Under the pieces are notes generated by a model. The model saw only the letters and a program-made list of their open reading frames with translations. It was not told the DNA's origin and did not search any database. Both the position numbers and the translations under genes were made by a program. Positions 42,804 through 51,149 of a DNA stretch of 51,536 bases are shown here, piece by piece. Position 1 is the first letter of the stretch. Each line of letters starts with the position of its first letter. The DNA comes from Mesorhizobium amorphae. GTDB lineage: Bacteria; Pseudomonadota; Alphaproteobacteria; Rhizobiales; Rhizobiaceae. The stretch spans positions 1 to 51,536 of the forward strand of contig NZ_JHQS01000125.1 of the NCBI RefSeq assembly GCF_014843845.1, in the 5' to 3' direction.

Positions 42804-43840
42804 TTCACGATCCTCAGCCGCCCACGAAGGCTCCAGTTGCCAATGACCAGGGCTGCGATGATGGTGAGGCCCTCGGCCACATGGCGCAGGTAGGGGTCGA
42901 CTCCAAGCTGGATCATGCCGTTGCGCAGAACCTCGAGAATGAACACCCCGATGATCGACTGGAGTACGCCGCCCGTGCCGCCACTGAGAAGCGTTCCGCC
43001 AATCACGGCGGCACTGACTGCCGGGAACAGGAAGCCCTCCCCGGCTGCGGGATTGCCGACGGCGAGCTGCGCAGAGATCATGACGCCGCCAACGCCGGAC
43101 ATGAGCCCCATAAGCACGAAAGCCAGGATCTTGTGAAAGCGGACATGCTGTCCTGACTGCCTCGTGGCCTTTTCGTCGCGGCCGATGGCGTAGGACATTC
43201 GCCCGAACTGGGTATAGGTCTGGAGAAACCAGCCAAATACTGCAACCGCGAGCGCCAGAAAAACCAGGGCGGAAACGCCAAGGCTCTTGTCCAGTGCCAG
43301 ACGCGTCAGCCGTTCATCAAGAATTTGTGGCTGCCTACCCGGAAAGAGCAATGTGGCGATACCCAGTCCGACAAACCAGGTTGCGAGTGTGACGATCAGG
43401 GACGGTAGCCGCAGAAATGTGTAGACGAGACCATTGACCAGGCCAAACGCTGAGCCAAGACAGGCGCCCGCCAGAATGGCCCACCAGCCCAGATCGAAAC
43501 CTGTCACAGAGTTGGCGATGAGCAGCGAGACCAGCATGCTCGATGCTGCCATCACGCCTTCGATCGACAGGTCGATGGAACCCTGGATCAGGATGAAGGA
43601 GAGGCCCACGACGAGGACAACCGGGATCGCGCTCGATTCAAGAACGACCTTCAGGTTGCTGGCTGACAGAAACTGCGCGCTTGCCAGCGAGAAGACCAGG
43701 ACGAGAACTGCAAGCGTGGCAACCGGGCCGAGTTCCTTGAGCGGAAATCGAAGCCTCGATGCGACCTTTGGCTGGCCCGCTAGCCTCCCCGCACCTTTGT
43801 ACGGGGAGGCTTCGATGCCCGCGTTTTGCGTGAGTGTCAT
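42800..43840 (-). CDS. Sugar ABC transporter permease (RbsC family), first permease
   Basis: The 346-residue protein has about ten membrane helices and the RbsC-type stretches LVVGLSFILIQGSIDLSIEG and YAIGRDEKATRQSGQHVRFH, then GGTLLSGGTGGVLQSIIGVF. With the other permease it makes a heterodimeric channel, which is less usual than the RbsC homodimer. The start at 43840 is 17 nt after the binding protein stop. A strong mRNA hairpin (43782-43811) lies in its first 20 codons. Confidence 0.88.
   Translation of the reverse strand: MTLTQNAGIEASPYKGAGRLAGQPKVASRLRFPLKELGPVATLAVLVLVFSLASAQFLSASNLKVVLESSAIPVVLVVGLSFILIQGSIDLSIEGVMAASSMLVSLLIANSVTGFDLGWWAILAGACLGSAFGLVNGLVYTFLRLPSLIVTLATWFVGLGIATLLFPGRQPQILDERLTRLALDKSLGVSALVFLALAVAVFGWFLQTYTQFGRMSYAIGRDEKATRQSGQHVRFHKILAFVLMGLMSGVGGVMISAQLAVGNPAAGEGFLFPAVSAAVIGGTLLSGGTGGVLQSIIGVFILEVLRNGMIQLGVDPYLRHVAEGLTIIAALVIGNWSLRGRLRIVK
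43782..43811. repeat. Strong hairpin just after the binding-protein gene, inside the permease start region
   Basis: AGCCTCCCCG (43782-43791) and CGGGGAGGCT (43802-43811) pair perfectly around a 10-nt loop. In the leftward mRNA it lies 46-76 nt past the binding-protein stop, within the permease codons 10-20. Such stems often protect the 3' end of a binding-protein message or lower expression of the downstream transporter genes. Confidence 0.55.
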
Positions 43841-43857
43841 GACCGACCAGTTCCAGC

Positions 43858-44928
43858 TTACTTGTTAGCACCGGCGGGGATCTGACCGACCGAGGCCGCC
43901 CAGAAATTGGCCTTCACCTTGTCGTAGCTATAGTCGGCTGCAACGTGCTTGCCGTTGAGGATCGCCTCGACATTGTCTTTGTTGACCAGGGTCTGGGACA
44001 GGTAGAAATCGCGTTGCTCTTCTTTCAGTTTGGCAAGGTCGATGTCGCCGGTGATCACGCCAACGGCCAGTGCTGTGGCCGTTGCGCCTTGGACATAGCC
44101 ATCTATGTACATCGTCGAGAGCATCTCACCCGACTTGATAAGCTGCATGACATCGCTTGAACCGTCGGAACCCGTGACGAGAACCTTGCCGGCAAGGCCC
44201 TGTTCCCGTAGCGCCGCTACTGCGCCGAGAGCCATGCCGTCATTGGCAGAGAAGATACCCTTGAGGTCGCTGCCGTATTTGGTAAGCCAGGCTCGCGTGA
44301 TGCTTTGGCCCTGGGTCTGATCCCAGTTTCCGACCTGGACATCGACGAGTTTCAGCCCCGGGCATTCGGCAACCGCCTTTTCGAGCCCGGCGAGCCTCTG
44401 CTTGGCCGGCGGATTGTCCGGTATGCCCTGAAGGGCAGCGATGTTGCCCCTCCCGTTGAGCGCCTTGCACAGTTCCATGCCGTTCCGATAGCCGGAATCG
44501 ACGCCGTCGAACGAGATGTTGGCGACCCAGGCGTCCGGCGCCGTATCCCACGGATGAATCTCGTCGGGGCGATTCCAGAGATTGACGATCTTGGCGCCGG
44601 CGTCTCGCGCCCGCTCCACAATCGCTTTGGTGAAGGCGTTGGACGCGGGGTCGACGGCGATCGCGCACCCCTCGCAGCCGGTCGCGAACACGGCCCCGAA
44701 CTGCTCTAGCAGTTTCTGCCCGTTGAAGTCGCTGACGATAACATTGACGTCCTTGCCCTTCGATCCGGCGACAGCCTTTGCCCCCTCGATAAATGCTGCC
44801 CAGTACTCGCTGGACGCGCTCCCGACGCCGACATAGACGTTCCCAAGGTCTCCGGCGAACGAGGCAGATCCCGACAGCGACAGTACGCCTAAGCCGAGTG
44901 CAAGCTTTCTCATCAGATTCTTTAGCAT
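43858..44928 (-). CDS. Sugar ABC transporter periplasmic binding protein (RbsB family)
   Basis: The 356-residue protein has a signal peptide (MRKLALGLGVLSLSGSASFA, cleaved before GDLGN near residue 26) and the type I binding fold: VYVGVGSASSEYWAAFIEGA, IVSDFNGQKLLEQFGAVFAT, and GIFSANDGMALGAVAALREQ. It should capture the substrate in the periplasm. The ATG at 44928 follows AGGGAGG at 7 nt; the longer open frame to 45183 lacks a start signal and covers the operators. It is the first gene of the five-gene transporter operon. Confidence 0.92.
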   Translation of the reverse strand: MLKNLMRKLALGLGVLSLSGSASFAGDLGNVYVGVGSASSEYWAAFIEGAKAVAGSKGKDVNVIVSDFNGQKLLEQFGAVFATGCEGCAIAVDPASNAFTKAIVERARDAGAKIVNLWNRPDEIHPWDTAPDAWVANISFDGVDSGYRNGMELCKALNGRGNIAALQGIPDNPPAKQRLAGLEKAVAECPGLKLVDVQVGNWDQTQGQSITRAWLTKYGSDLKGIFSANDGMALGAVAALREQGLAGKVLVTGSDGSSDVMQLIKSGEMLSTMYIDGYVQGATATALAVGVITGDIDLAKLKEEQRDFYLSQTLVNKDNVEAILNGKHVAADYSYDKVKANFWAASVGQIPAGANK

Positions 44929-44990
44929 GGCTTCCTCCCTGGTCATGAAAACCACCCGCCACGGACGGGGTGCCATCACCAAACGCCAAT

Positions 44991-45030
44991 TTGCATAGCA
45001 ATGCAACAAGAATCTTGCATTGCTATGCTG
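44991..45030. promoter_or_regulatory. Predicted LacI-type operators, sites 5 and 6, upstream of the transporter operon
   Basis: Two copies, TTGCATAGCAATGCAA at 44991-45006 and TTGCATTGCTATGCTG at 45015-45030, 24 bp apart, lie 63-102 nt upstream of the binding-protein ATG. The outer arms TTGCAT/ATGCAA of site 5 are perfect. Two adjacent copies suggest cooperative binding at the transporter promoter. Confidence 0.65.
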
Positions 45031-45382
45031 AGCAACCGCAATTTTCCTCCCAACGCATTGTAAAAAAACGATATATCGCCGCAGATCTTCCCTGATGGAC
45101 CCAATCGCTGAATTTCTGTCGGCTCTTGGGTGCGCCTTTTCGGAATAAAGTACCCGATTGCGCTCCTGCATGGCCGAACGCATAGAGCCAATCGCCAGCG
45201 CTCTGGCCTGATGCCTTAATCACCGGGCAGAGACGCGGGCCGCCAAGCGTCAACCAGCTTCAATACAAATAATTGTTTTCATTGCACTTATTCGTCTCAG
45301 CGATGCCCACCAGATAATGTATCAGAACTCGCTTGGGAGCGAGCGCATCCAAGGAACTCCGTCGGCAAGCGAAGAGAACGGA
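45031..45382. other. Intergenic region between the divergent transporter and isomerase operons
   Basis: About 350 bases without a supportable gene, AT-rich for this window around 45057-45075 and 45255-45295. It holds the two divergent promoters; the -35 and -10 elements could not be assigned with confidence. Confidence 0.4.
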
Positions 45383-45398
45383 TTGCATTGCTATGCAA
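45383..45398. promoter_or_regulatory. Predicted LacI-type operator, site 7
   Basis: TTGCATTGCTATGCAA, with perfect TTGCAT/ATGCAA arms, 73 nt upstream of the isomerase-like gene at 45471. A half copy, ATGCATAGC at 45448-45456, lies between it and the ATG. Confidence 0.65.
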
Positions 45399-45470
45399 AA
45401 TGTGATTTATGCGGGGGATCGCTCGTCCGCGATCGGGGCGACGCAGGATGCATAGCCAAAGGATATCCAG

Positions 45471-46358
45471 ATGCTCGTCAAACTTGCCAATGCGCCCGTG
45501 TCCTGGGGGGTCGACTACGCCGATGATCCCAAAAACCCGGCATGGCCGCGTGTGATGGATGAGATCGGCGCGGCCGGTTACGGTTACACCGAACTCGGTC
45601 CCTACGGCTACTATCCGACCGATCCTGCGGTTCTGCGGCCCGAGTTTGATCGCCGCGGCCTTACGGTGATGGCCGGATTCGTGTTTCAGGATCTGCATAG
45701 CCCGGAGAAGGCTGAATCAGTGCTCGACGTTGCAGAGCGCACGGTGCGGCTGCTTGCGGCGGCCGGCGGAAAGTACCTTGTCACTATCGACCACATCTCG
45801 CCGGAAAGGATGAATACGGCCGGGCGACGTGACCTCGCTCAGCCAATCGGTGCGCAGCGCCTCGACCATCTTGTCGGGCTGATCGATAGCATCGCCGACC
45901 TCGCGCTCGCACACGGGGTCATGCCTGTCATCCACCAGCATGCTGGCTGCTACATCGAATTCGAGGACGAAATCGAGATCGTCCTGGACCGGCTGGACCC
46001 GAGCCGGGTCGGTATCTGCATTGATACCGGCCACATGGCATATGCGGGCATCGATCCTGTCGCCTTCTACCGCCGGCATGCGCATCGCGTACGCTACTTC
46101 CACTTCAAGGATATCGATCCGGTTGTCCACAAACGCGTACTTGCAGATCAGATTCCGTTTCTCACCGCTATCGAGCAGAAGATTTTCTGCCCGCTGGGCA
46201 AGGGCGTTGTCGACTGGGCCGGACTGGCAACCGCATTGCGGGAAACCGGTTATGACGGGGCCGCGACAGTGGAACAGGACATTGATCCGACCATTTCGCT
46301 CAATCCCGCGGACGATGCGCGGGCCAGTCTCGCCTATCTCCGCTCCGTCGGCTTCTGA
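45471..46358 (+). CDS. IolE/MocC-like sugar isomerase/dehydratase TIM-barrel protein
   Basis: The 295-residue xylose-isomerase-like TIM barrel opens with VKLANAPVSWGVDYADDPKN and has GYGYTELGPYGYYPTD, the metal-ligand regions VIHQHAGCYIEFEDEIE and GICIDTGHMAYAGIDPV, RYFHFKDIDP and a final AATVEQDIDP. This order matches inosose dehydratase IolE and the related rhizopine-catabolism protein MocC. It would dehydrate a keto-cyclitol and so feed the IolD homologue. AAAGGA precedes the ATG. It is first in the operon with the HisD-like and SDR genes. Confidence 0.85.
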   Translation: MLVKLANAPVSWGVDYADDPKNPAWPRVMDEIGAAGYGYTELGPYGYYPTDPAVLRPEFDRRGLTVMAGFVFQDLHSPEKAESVLDVAERTVRLLAAAGGKYLVTIDHISPERMNTAGRRDLAQPIGAQRLDHLVGLIDSIADLALAHGVMPVIHQHAGCYIEFEDEIEIVLDRLDPSRVGICIDTGHMAYAGIDPVAFYRRHAHRVRYFHFKDIDPVVHKRVLADQIPFLTAIEQKIFCPLGKGVVDWAGLATALRETGYDGAATVEQDIDPTISLNPADDARASLAYLRSVGF

Positions 46359-46372
46359 AACGAGGTGCTGCA

Positions 46373-47680
46373 ATGATCCGTGTCCTGAAGGAAGGCCGTT
46401 CATCGGTTCAGAAAGTCAATGACCATGCCTCTGTCAAAGCGGCGGTAGAATCCGTACTGGCGGCCGTCGAGCAACGCGGCGACGAAGCAGTGCGCCACTA
46501 TTCAGAAACGTTCGACAAATGGGCACCCGAGAGTTTCCGCCTGTCACAGGCTGAGATCGACGGATGCATCGCCGCCGTGGCACCCCGCGACCTCGATGAC
46601 ATCCGCTTCGCACAAGCACAGATCCGGCGCTTCGCGCAGATCCAGAAAGATGCGCTTCGTGACGTCGAGGTCGAGACCCTTCCTGGTGTAGTGCTGGGAC
46701 ACAAGAACATTCCGATGAGTTCGGTCGGCTGCTATGTGCCCGGCGGCAAGTACCCGCTGGTGGCCTCTGCGCATATGAGTGTCATCACAGCGAAGGTCGC
46801 GGGCGTGAAGCGCGTCGTGGCCATGACCCCGCCCTTCCATGGCAAACCCGCTCCTGCGGTGATCGCCGCAATGGCCCTTGCCGGCGCCGACGAAATCTAC
46901 GTGATCGGTGGCATTCAGGCGATCGGCGCGATGGCGATCGGCACGGACACGATTGATCCGGTCGACTTCCTGGTCGGGCCGGGCAATACGTATGTGGCCG
47001 AAGCAAAGCGCCAACTGTTCGGACGCGTCGGCATCGATTTGCTCGCCGGGCCGACAGAGACATTGGTCATTGCCGATGAGACGGTTGATGCGGAGCTCTG
47101 TGCCACGGACCTTCTTGGTCAGGCCGAGCACGGCCCTAATTCGCCGGCGATCCTGCTCACCAGTTCCGAACGTCTGGCTCGAGACACTGTCACCGAGGTC
47201 GAGCGGCTCCTCGAAATCCTCCCAACCGCGACGATCGCCCGCCAGGCCTGGGCCGACTACGGTCAGGTCATCGTCTGCGACAACGAGGAGGAGATGGTGG
47301 CGGAAGCCGACCGGATTGCGTCCGAACACGTCCAGGTCATGACCCGCGATCCCGAGTACTTCCTCGCCAACATGACGAACTATGGCGCCCTCTTCCTGGG
47401 ACCGCGAACCAATGTTGCCTACGGCGACAAGGTCATCGGCACCAACCACACTTTGCCGACGCTCGGCAATGCCCGGTTCACCGGCGGTTTATGGGTCGGC
47501 AAATTCATGAAGACATGCACCTACCAGCGTGTCCTGACCGACGAAGCCTCGGCCATGATCGGCGAATACTGCTCGCGGCTGTGCGTGCTCGAGGGGTTTT
47601 TCGGCCATGCCGAGCAGGCCAACATCCGCGTGCGACGCTATGGCGGCAGGAACGTGACTTATGCGCAAGCCGCCGAATGA
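46373..47680 (+). CDS. Histidinol dehydrogenase-family enzyme in a catabolic operon
   Basis: The 435-residue protein has the HisD family length and motifs: PGGKYPLVASAHMSVITAKV, GPGNTYVAEAKRQLFGRVGI, DLLAGPTETLVIADETVDAE and LLGQAEHGPNSPAILLTSS with the zinc-site Gln and His, then NHTLPTLGNARFTGGLWVGK. It is far from any histidine gene and sits among sugar genes. Non-histidine members such as sulfopropanediol dehydrogenases oxidise an alcohol in two NAD steps to an acid, which would suit this pathway. Its stop overlaps the next start (ATGA at 47677). Confidence 0.87.
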   Translation: MIRVLKEGRSSVQKVNDHASVKAAVESVLAAVEQRGDEAVRHYSETFDKWAPESFRLSQAEIDGCIAAVAPRDLDDIRFAQAQIRRFAQIQKDALRDVEVETLPGVVLGHKNIPMSSVGCYVPGGKYPLVASAHMSVITAKVAGVKRVVAMTPPFHGKPAPAVIAAMALAGADEIYVIGGIQAIGAMAIGTDTIDPVDFLVGPGNTYVAEAKRQLFGRVGIDLLAGPTETLVIADETVDAELCATDLLGQAEHGPNSPAILLTSSERLARDTVTEVERLLEILPTATIARQAWADYGQVIVCDNEEEMVAEADRIASEHVQVMTRDPEYFLANMTNYGALFLGPRTNVAYGDKVIGTNHTLPTLGNARFTGGLWVGKFMKTCTYQRVLTDEASAMIGEYCSRLCVLEGFFGHAEQANIRVRRYGGRNVTYAQAAE

Positions 47681-48462
47681 TGGTTGATGCCGCGCCCATA
47701 AGCTTGCCCGCAATGCCGTCATTCCGTCTTGACGGACGGCGGGCGCTGGTGACTGGCGCCGGGCGGGGGATCGGGGCGGCACTGGCTTCTGCTCTCGCGG
47801 AGGCAGGTGCCGAGGTCGTTCTTGCGGCCCGCAGCACCACGGAGATCGAGGACGTTGCGATAGCTATCAGGGCGCGCGGCGACCGGGCCGCTCCACTGAC
47901 CCTGGACGTGACCGACGTCGCCGGGGCGCGCGAAATCCTAGCGGTCCAGCCCGCCTTCCACGTTCTTGTCAGCAATGCCGGCACCAACCGGCCCAAACCG
48001 ATCGCTGAGGTGACGGAGGACGACTACCACGCGGTACTCGATCTCAATCTGAAGGCTTCGTTCTTCGTCTCCCAGACTGTCGCGAAGCGCATGGCCGAGG
48101 ACGCGATCCGAGGATCGATCATTTTCATGTCCTCGCAGATGGGCCATGTCGGTGCGGCAAACCGGACACTCTATTGCGCCTCAAAACATGCAGTCGAGGG
48201 TCTGACGAAGGCGATGGCAGTGGAACTCGGCCCGATGGGCATCCGCGTCAACACGATCGCGCCCACGTTTGTCGAGACGCCAATGACGCAACCATTTCTG
48301 AAGGATCCGGTCTTTTCGCAATCCGTCCTCGCGAAGATCAGACTTGGCCGGCTGGGGCGTGTGGAGGATCTGATGGGCGCGGCAGTTTATCTGGCCTCCG
48401 ATGCCTCGGCACTGGTCACAGGAACCTCACTGGTTGTCGACGGCGGATGGACCGCGGAGTGA
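47677..48462 (+). CDS. Short-chain dehydrogenase/reductase (SDR)
   Basis: The 261-residue classical SDR has GAGRGIGAALASALAEAGAE, SNAGTNRPK as the NNAG region, the catalytic Ser in FMSSQMGHVG and the Tyr-Lys pair in LYCASKHAVEG. It ends with LVTGTSLVVDGGWTAE. The ATG at 47677 overlaps the preceding stop, indicating coupling; the first dozen residues before PSFRLDGRRALVTG look like an extra tail and an internal ATG at 47713 is possible. The trehalase-like gene follows after 25 nt. Confidence 0.87.
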   Translation: MMVDAAPISLPAMPSFRLDGRRALVTGAGRGIGAALASALAEAGAEVVLAARSTTEIEDVAIAIRARGDRAAPLTLDVTDVAGAREILAVQPAFHVLVSNAGTNRPKPIAEVTEDDYHAVLDLNLKASFFVSQTVAKRMAEDAIRGSIIFMSSQMGHVGAANRTLYCASKHAVEGLTKAMAVELGPMGIRVNTIAPTFVETPMTQPFLKDPVFSQSVLAKIRLGRLGRVEDLMGAAVYLASDASALVTGTSLVVDGGWTAE

Positions 48463-48487
48463 GCGAACGCAATCCCGCCGCTCCAGA

Positions 48488-49669
48488 ATGAAAGAGAGCA
48501 GCAGCATGGAAATTCTTGACTACATCGAGGCCTATTGGCCACGGATTGTCCGTAACGTGTCCGTTGACGAAGGCACGCTGATCGGGCTCCCCCGACCTTA
48601 CATGGCGCCGGCCGAGGACCCGATTTTTCAGGAGATGTTTTACTGGGACAGCTATTTCACGGCCGTTGGTTTGAGCGGCACGCCTCGCGAGCAGCTTGTC
48701 GTCGACATGGCCGAGAATATGGTCGCAATGCTGCGTCGCTTTGGCATGATCCCCAATGCAAGCCGACTGTATTTCCTTTCACGCAGCCAGCCGCCACTTT
48801 CGACTGCCATGTTTCGCCTTGCCTTCGAAACGAAGGAGGCTCGTGGCGATGCTGATGCCTGCGCTTTCCTTGCTGAAGCCATGAACCTCGCAGCTCTCGA
48901 GCATAGAAGTGTCTGGCTTGGCGAAATTCATCCTCACATCAGGCGTGTTCATGCTGGACTGTCGCGCTACTTCGACGCGAACTACACTGACGAACTCGCG
49001 AGCTTTGAGAGCGGCTGGGATCGCTCGACGCGCTGTCAGAATAGGTGGCTCGATCACCTTCCGATTTGTCTTAACTCTGTCCTGTATCTACGCGAAATCG
49101 ACCTTGAGTGGGCATCTCGCCGCTTAGGCGATGACGAGAGCGCCGACGCGTGGAGATCGGCCGCTGACGCACGGGCCGCATCTGTGCGCGATCTGATGTG
49201 GGACGAAACAGCCTCTTTTTTGATTTCGATTACGTCGCCGGCAAACGCGATGGCGTAGCAACGCTGGCTGCATTCTTTCCTCTGTGGTCAGGCCTCGCCT
49301 CGCAATCTGAAGCTGACCCGAATGGTAGGTGAGTGGTTGCCGAAGTTCTCGCAGCCTGGCGGATTGGCAACTTCGCTCACTGCCCGAGATGGGCATCAAT
49401 GGGCATGGCCAAACGGATGGGCTCCCTTGCAGTGGATCGTTGTAGCCGGCCTTGAACGCTACGGCTTTCGTGAGGAGGCAATGCGGATCATGCGCGCCTG
49501 GTGCGACACCTGTGTCCTTAGCTTCGAGAAAACTGGGGCTATGTGGGAAAAGTACAACGTCGTTGAGGTGGGCTCTCCACCGGTCGATGATCGTTACGGC
49601 TCCGTCAGCGGATTTGGATGGACGAACGCAGTGTTCCTCGATTTTCATCGACGTCTCGGGGATCGCTAA
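48488..49669 (+). pseudogene. GH37 trehalase-family gene with two frameshifts
   Basis: The first frame encodes LPRPYMAPAEDPIFQEMFYW and the WDSYF motif, RFGMIPNASRLYFLSRSQPP, and ESGWDRSTRC, in which the Asp is the GH37 catalytic acid. In a T-run near 49218 the frame shifts; the next frame reads ATLAAFFPLWSGLAS. A second shift near 49318 leads to GHQWAWPNGWAPLQWIVVAG, MWEKYNVVEVGSP and GFGWTNAVFLDF, with the stop at 49669. Restored, it would be a trehalase-like protein of about 390 residues without a signal peptide. As sequenced, it is inactive. It lies at the end of the rightward catabolic operon. Confidence 0.75.
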
Positions 49670-49782
49670 GAAGGATCGGCGCGCGCCGAAACCCAAACGC
49701 GCGATTTCTTCGGCAGGGGCAACGCCCCTCCTCGGCGTTCGGAGCGGCTCCCGTTCTCTAGGGATGACGCGCAAACCACAGC

Positions 49783-49936
49783 TTGGCGAACCTATTGGCG
49801 AACCGGTCAATAAACCATTGATAAATAACGATAATGATGGGCGCTGAGGGTCAACGTTTCCTATAGGAAATCAATACGTTAGCGGATGGTTCGCCAACCC
49901 ATTTCCTTCGTATTCGCTCGTATGGTCAGGCGAACC
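49783..49936. repeat. Cluster of TTGGCGAACC decamers with an internal palindrome and AT-rich stretch
   Basis: The decamer occurs directly at 49783-49792 and 49795-49804, inverted at 49888-49897, and in shortened form (AGGCGAACC) at 49928-49936. Between them lie an AT-rich segment (about 49806-49836) and the perfect palindrome TTTCCTATAGGAAA at 49857-49870. This could be an operator region, a small origin with iterons, or a recombination site. No gene follows within 80 nt on the + strand. Confidence 0.5.
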
Positions 49937-50017
49937 TAAGGACCAGGAAGAGGACTAGGGGCGATGGCTCTATCGGACGTTGTTCGTATTCATGACCGCT
50001 GCGGAAAGCGTGGGCAG

Positions 50018-51016
50018 TTAGGCCTGCTGTATTGCGGCGAGCTTCCACTCCGCGCCGTCCTGACGCGTGAAGGTCCACAGTTCAGTTGTTTCCGTCGGCC
50101 GATCGGCTTCGCCCGCGACGGTCTTGCCGCTGACGCGATCGCGGGTCACGTCGCGAGACTCATAGCGTAAAGCAGCCGTCGCGTAGTCGCGACTATCTTC
50201 CCGCCAGCTTTCCACCACGTCGGCCTGCAACAGGCTGACGTCTGACACGTCGTTCCTAATGCCATTTTTGGCATTGTCTGCCAGTTCCTCGGACAGGTAC
50301 GACACCATCTCGGGGGTCGCTAGGCGGCGCAGGGCAGCATGGTCTTCGCGCCCGAACGCTTCCTGAACTTCGGTCAACCTTTGCTGGAATGTGTCGAGGT
50401 CTGTCTGGGTCAGTTTGATTTCATCGGGAGCGTTCGCTTGAGCCGTCCTGCCAAATCCAGACCCGATGCCAGGAATGGCGAAAGACGTGACGTTGTCGGC
50501 ATCGCGCTGGGTCGCGTCGCTTCGCCCAAAGCTTCCCAGGCCTCGCGGAACACCAGACATGGCGGGCGTTGGGCTGCGTGCCGATTGCGATCCGAAAAAG
50601 CGAAGGGCCAGCATGATCGCGCCGCCGATCAGCAACGCCTGAACCAGCAAGCCGAACATGCCGGCCAGACCGCCGAACCCGTGGCCCAGAAGAACTCCGA
50701 TCAGACCGCCGAGCAGCAGGCCGCGCATCATCGAACCGCCGAAGCCGTTGAAGAAGCCTGGTCGTTGCGGGAACATCTGCGTCTGCCGGGCCGCATTGTT
50801 CGTTCCGGCATCGGGGGTCATCGTGCGTTGGACAGGAGCGACCGGGTTTGGTGCCGTTCTGGTCGGCGGGGCCGACTGGAAGGTGCGCGTGCCGCGGCTG
50901 CCAAAGCTCCCGCCACGGCGCGCCTCGGCGTGATCCATGGCCACCATGGAACATGCCAAAAACAGCCCTGCAAGCAAAACGGCAAACCGGCTCGAACGTG
51001 AAATCGACATAGACAA
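50018..51016 (-). CDS. Tim44-like domain protein
   Basis: The 332-residue protein has a signal-anchor (FAVLLAGLFLACSMVAM), a Gly/Arg/Pro/Thr-rich low-complexity segment, two close membrane helices at about residues 97-140 (LLLGGLIGVLLGHGFGGLAG then FGLLVQALLIGGAIMLAL), and a C-terminal Tim44-like domain (LTQTDLDTFQQRLTEVQEAF, MVSYLSEELADNAKNG). Such proteins are common in alphaproteobacteria and sit in the inner membrane with the domain facing the periplasm or cytoplasm; their role is unclear. It stands alone. Confidence 0.8.
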   Translation of the reverse strand: MSMSISRSSRFAVLLAGLFLACSMVAMDHAEARRGGSFGSRGTRTFQSAPPTRTAPNPVAPVQRTMTPDAGTNNAARQTQMFPQRPGFFNGFGGSMMRGLLLGGLIGVLLGHGFGGLAGMFGLLVQALLIGGAIMLALRFFGSQSARSPTPAMSGVPRGLGSFGRSDATQRDADNVTSFAIPGIGSGFGRTAQANAPDEIKLTQTDLDTFQQRLTEVQEAFGREDHAALRRLATPEMVSYLSEELADNAKNGIRNDVSDVSLLQADVVESWREDSRDYATAALRYESRDVTRDRVSGKTVAGEADRPTETTELWTFTRQDGAEWKLAAIQQA

Positions 51017-51149
51017 CTCCCTCGGTGATACGCGTCCCGTTCATATAGGGTGCTCCGATCGAAATATCAGCGATCTCCGCACCATCTGCGTTCAACCGGC
51101 GACCAGTTTTTGAACGTTCGCGCTAGTGTATCTTCGAAACCCAACTGTG

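Noticed and set aside
26087..48462. Rhizopine (moc) catabolism as the role of the island
   Set aside because: MocA-, MocB- and MocC-like folds occur, but no mocDEF-type oxygenase/ferredoxin genes or GntR-type MocR regulator are present, so the assignment is not supported.
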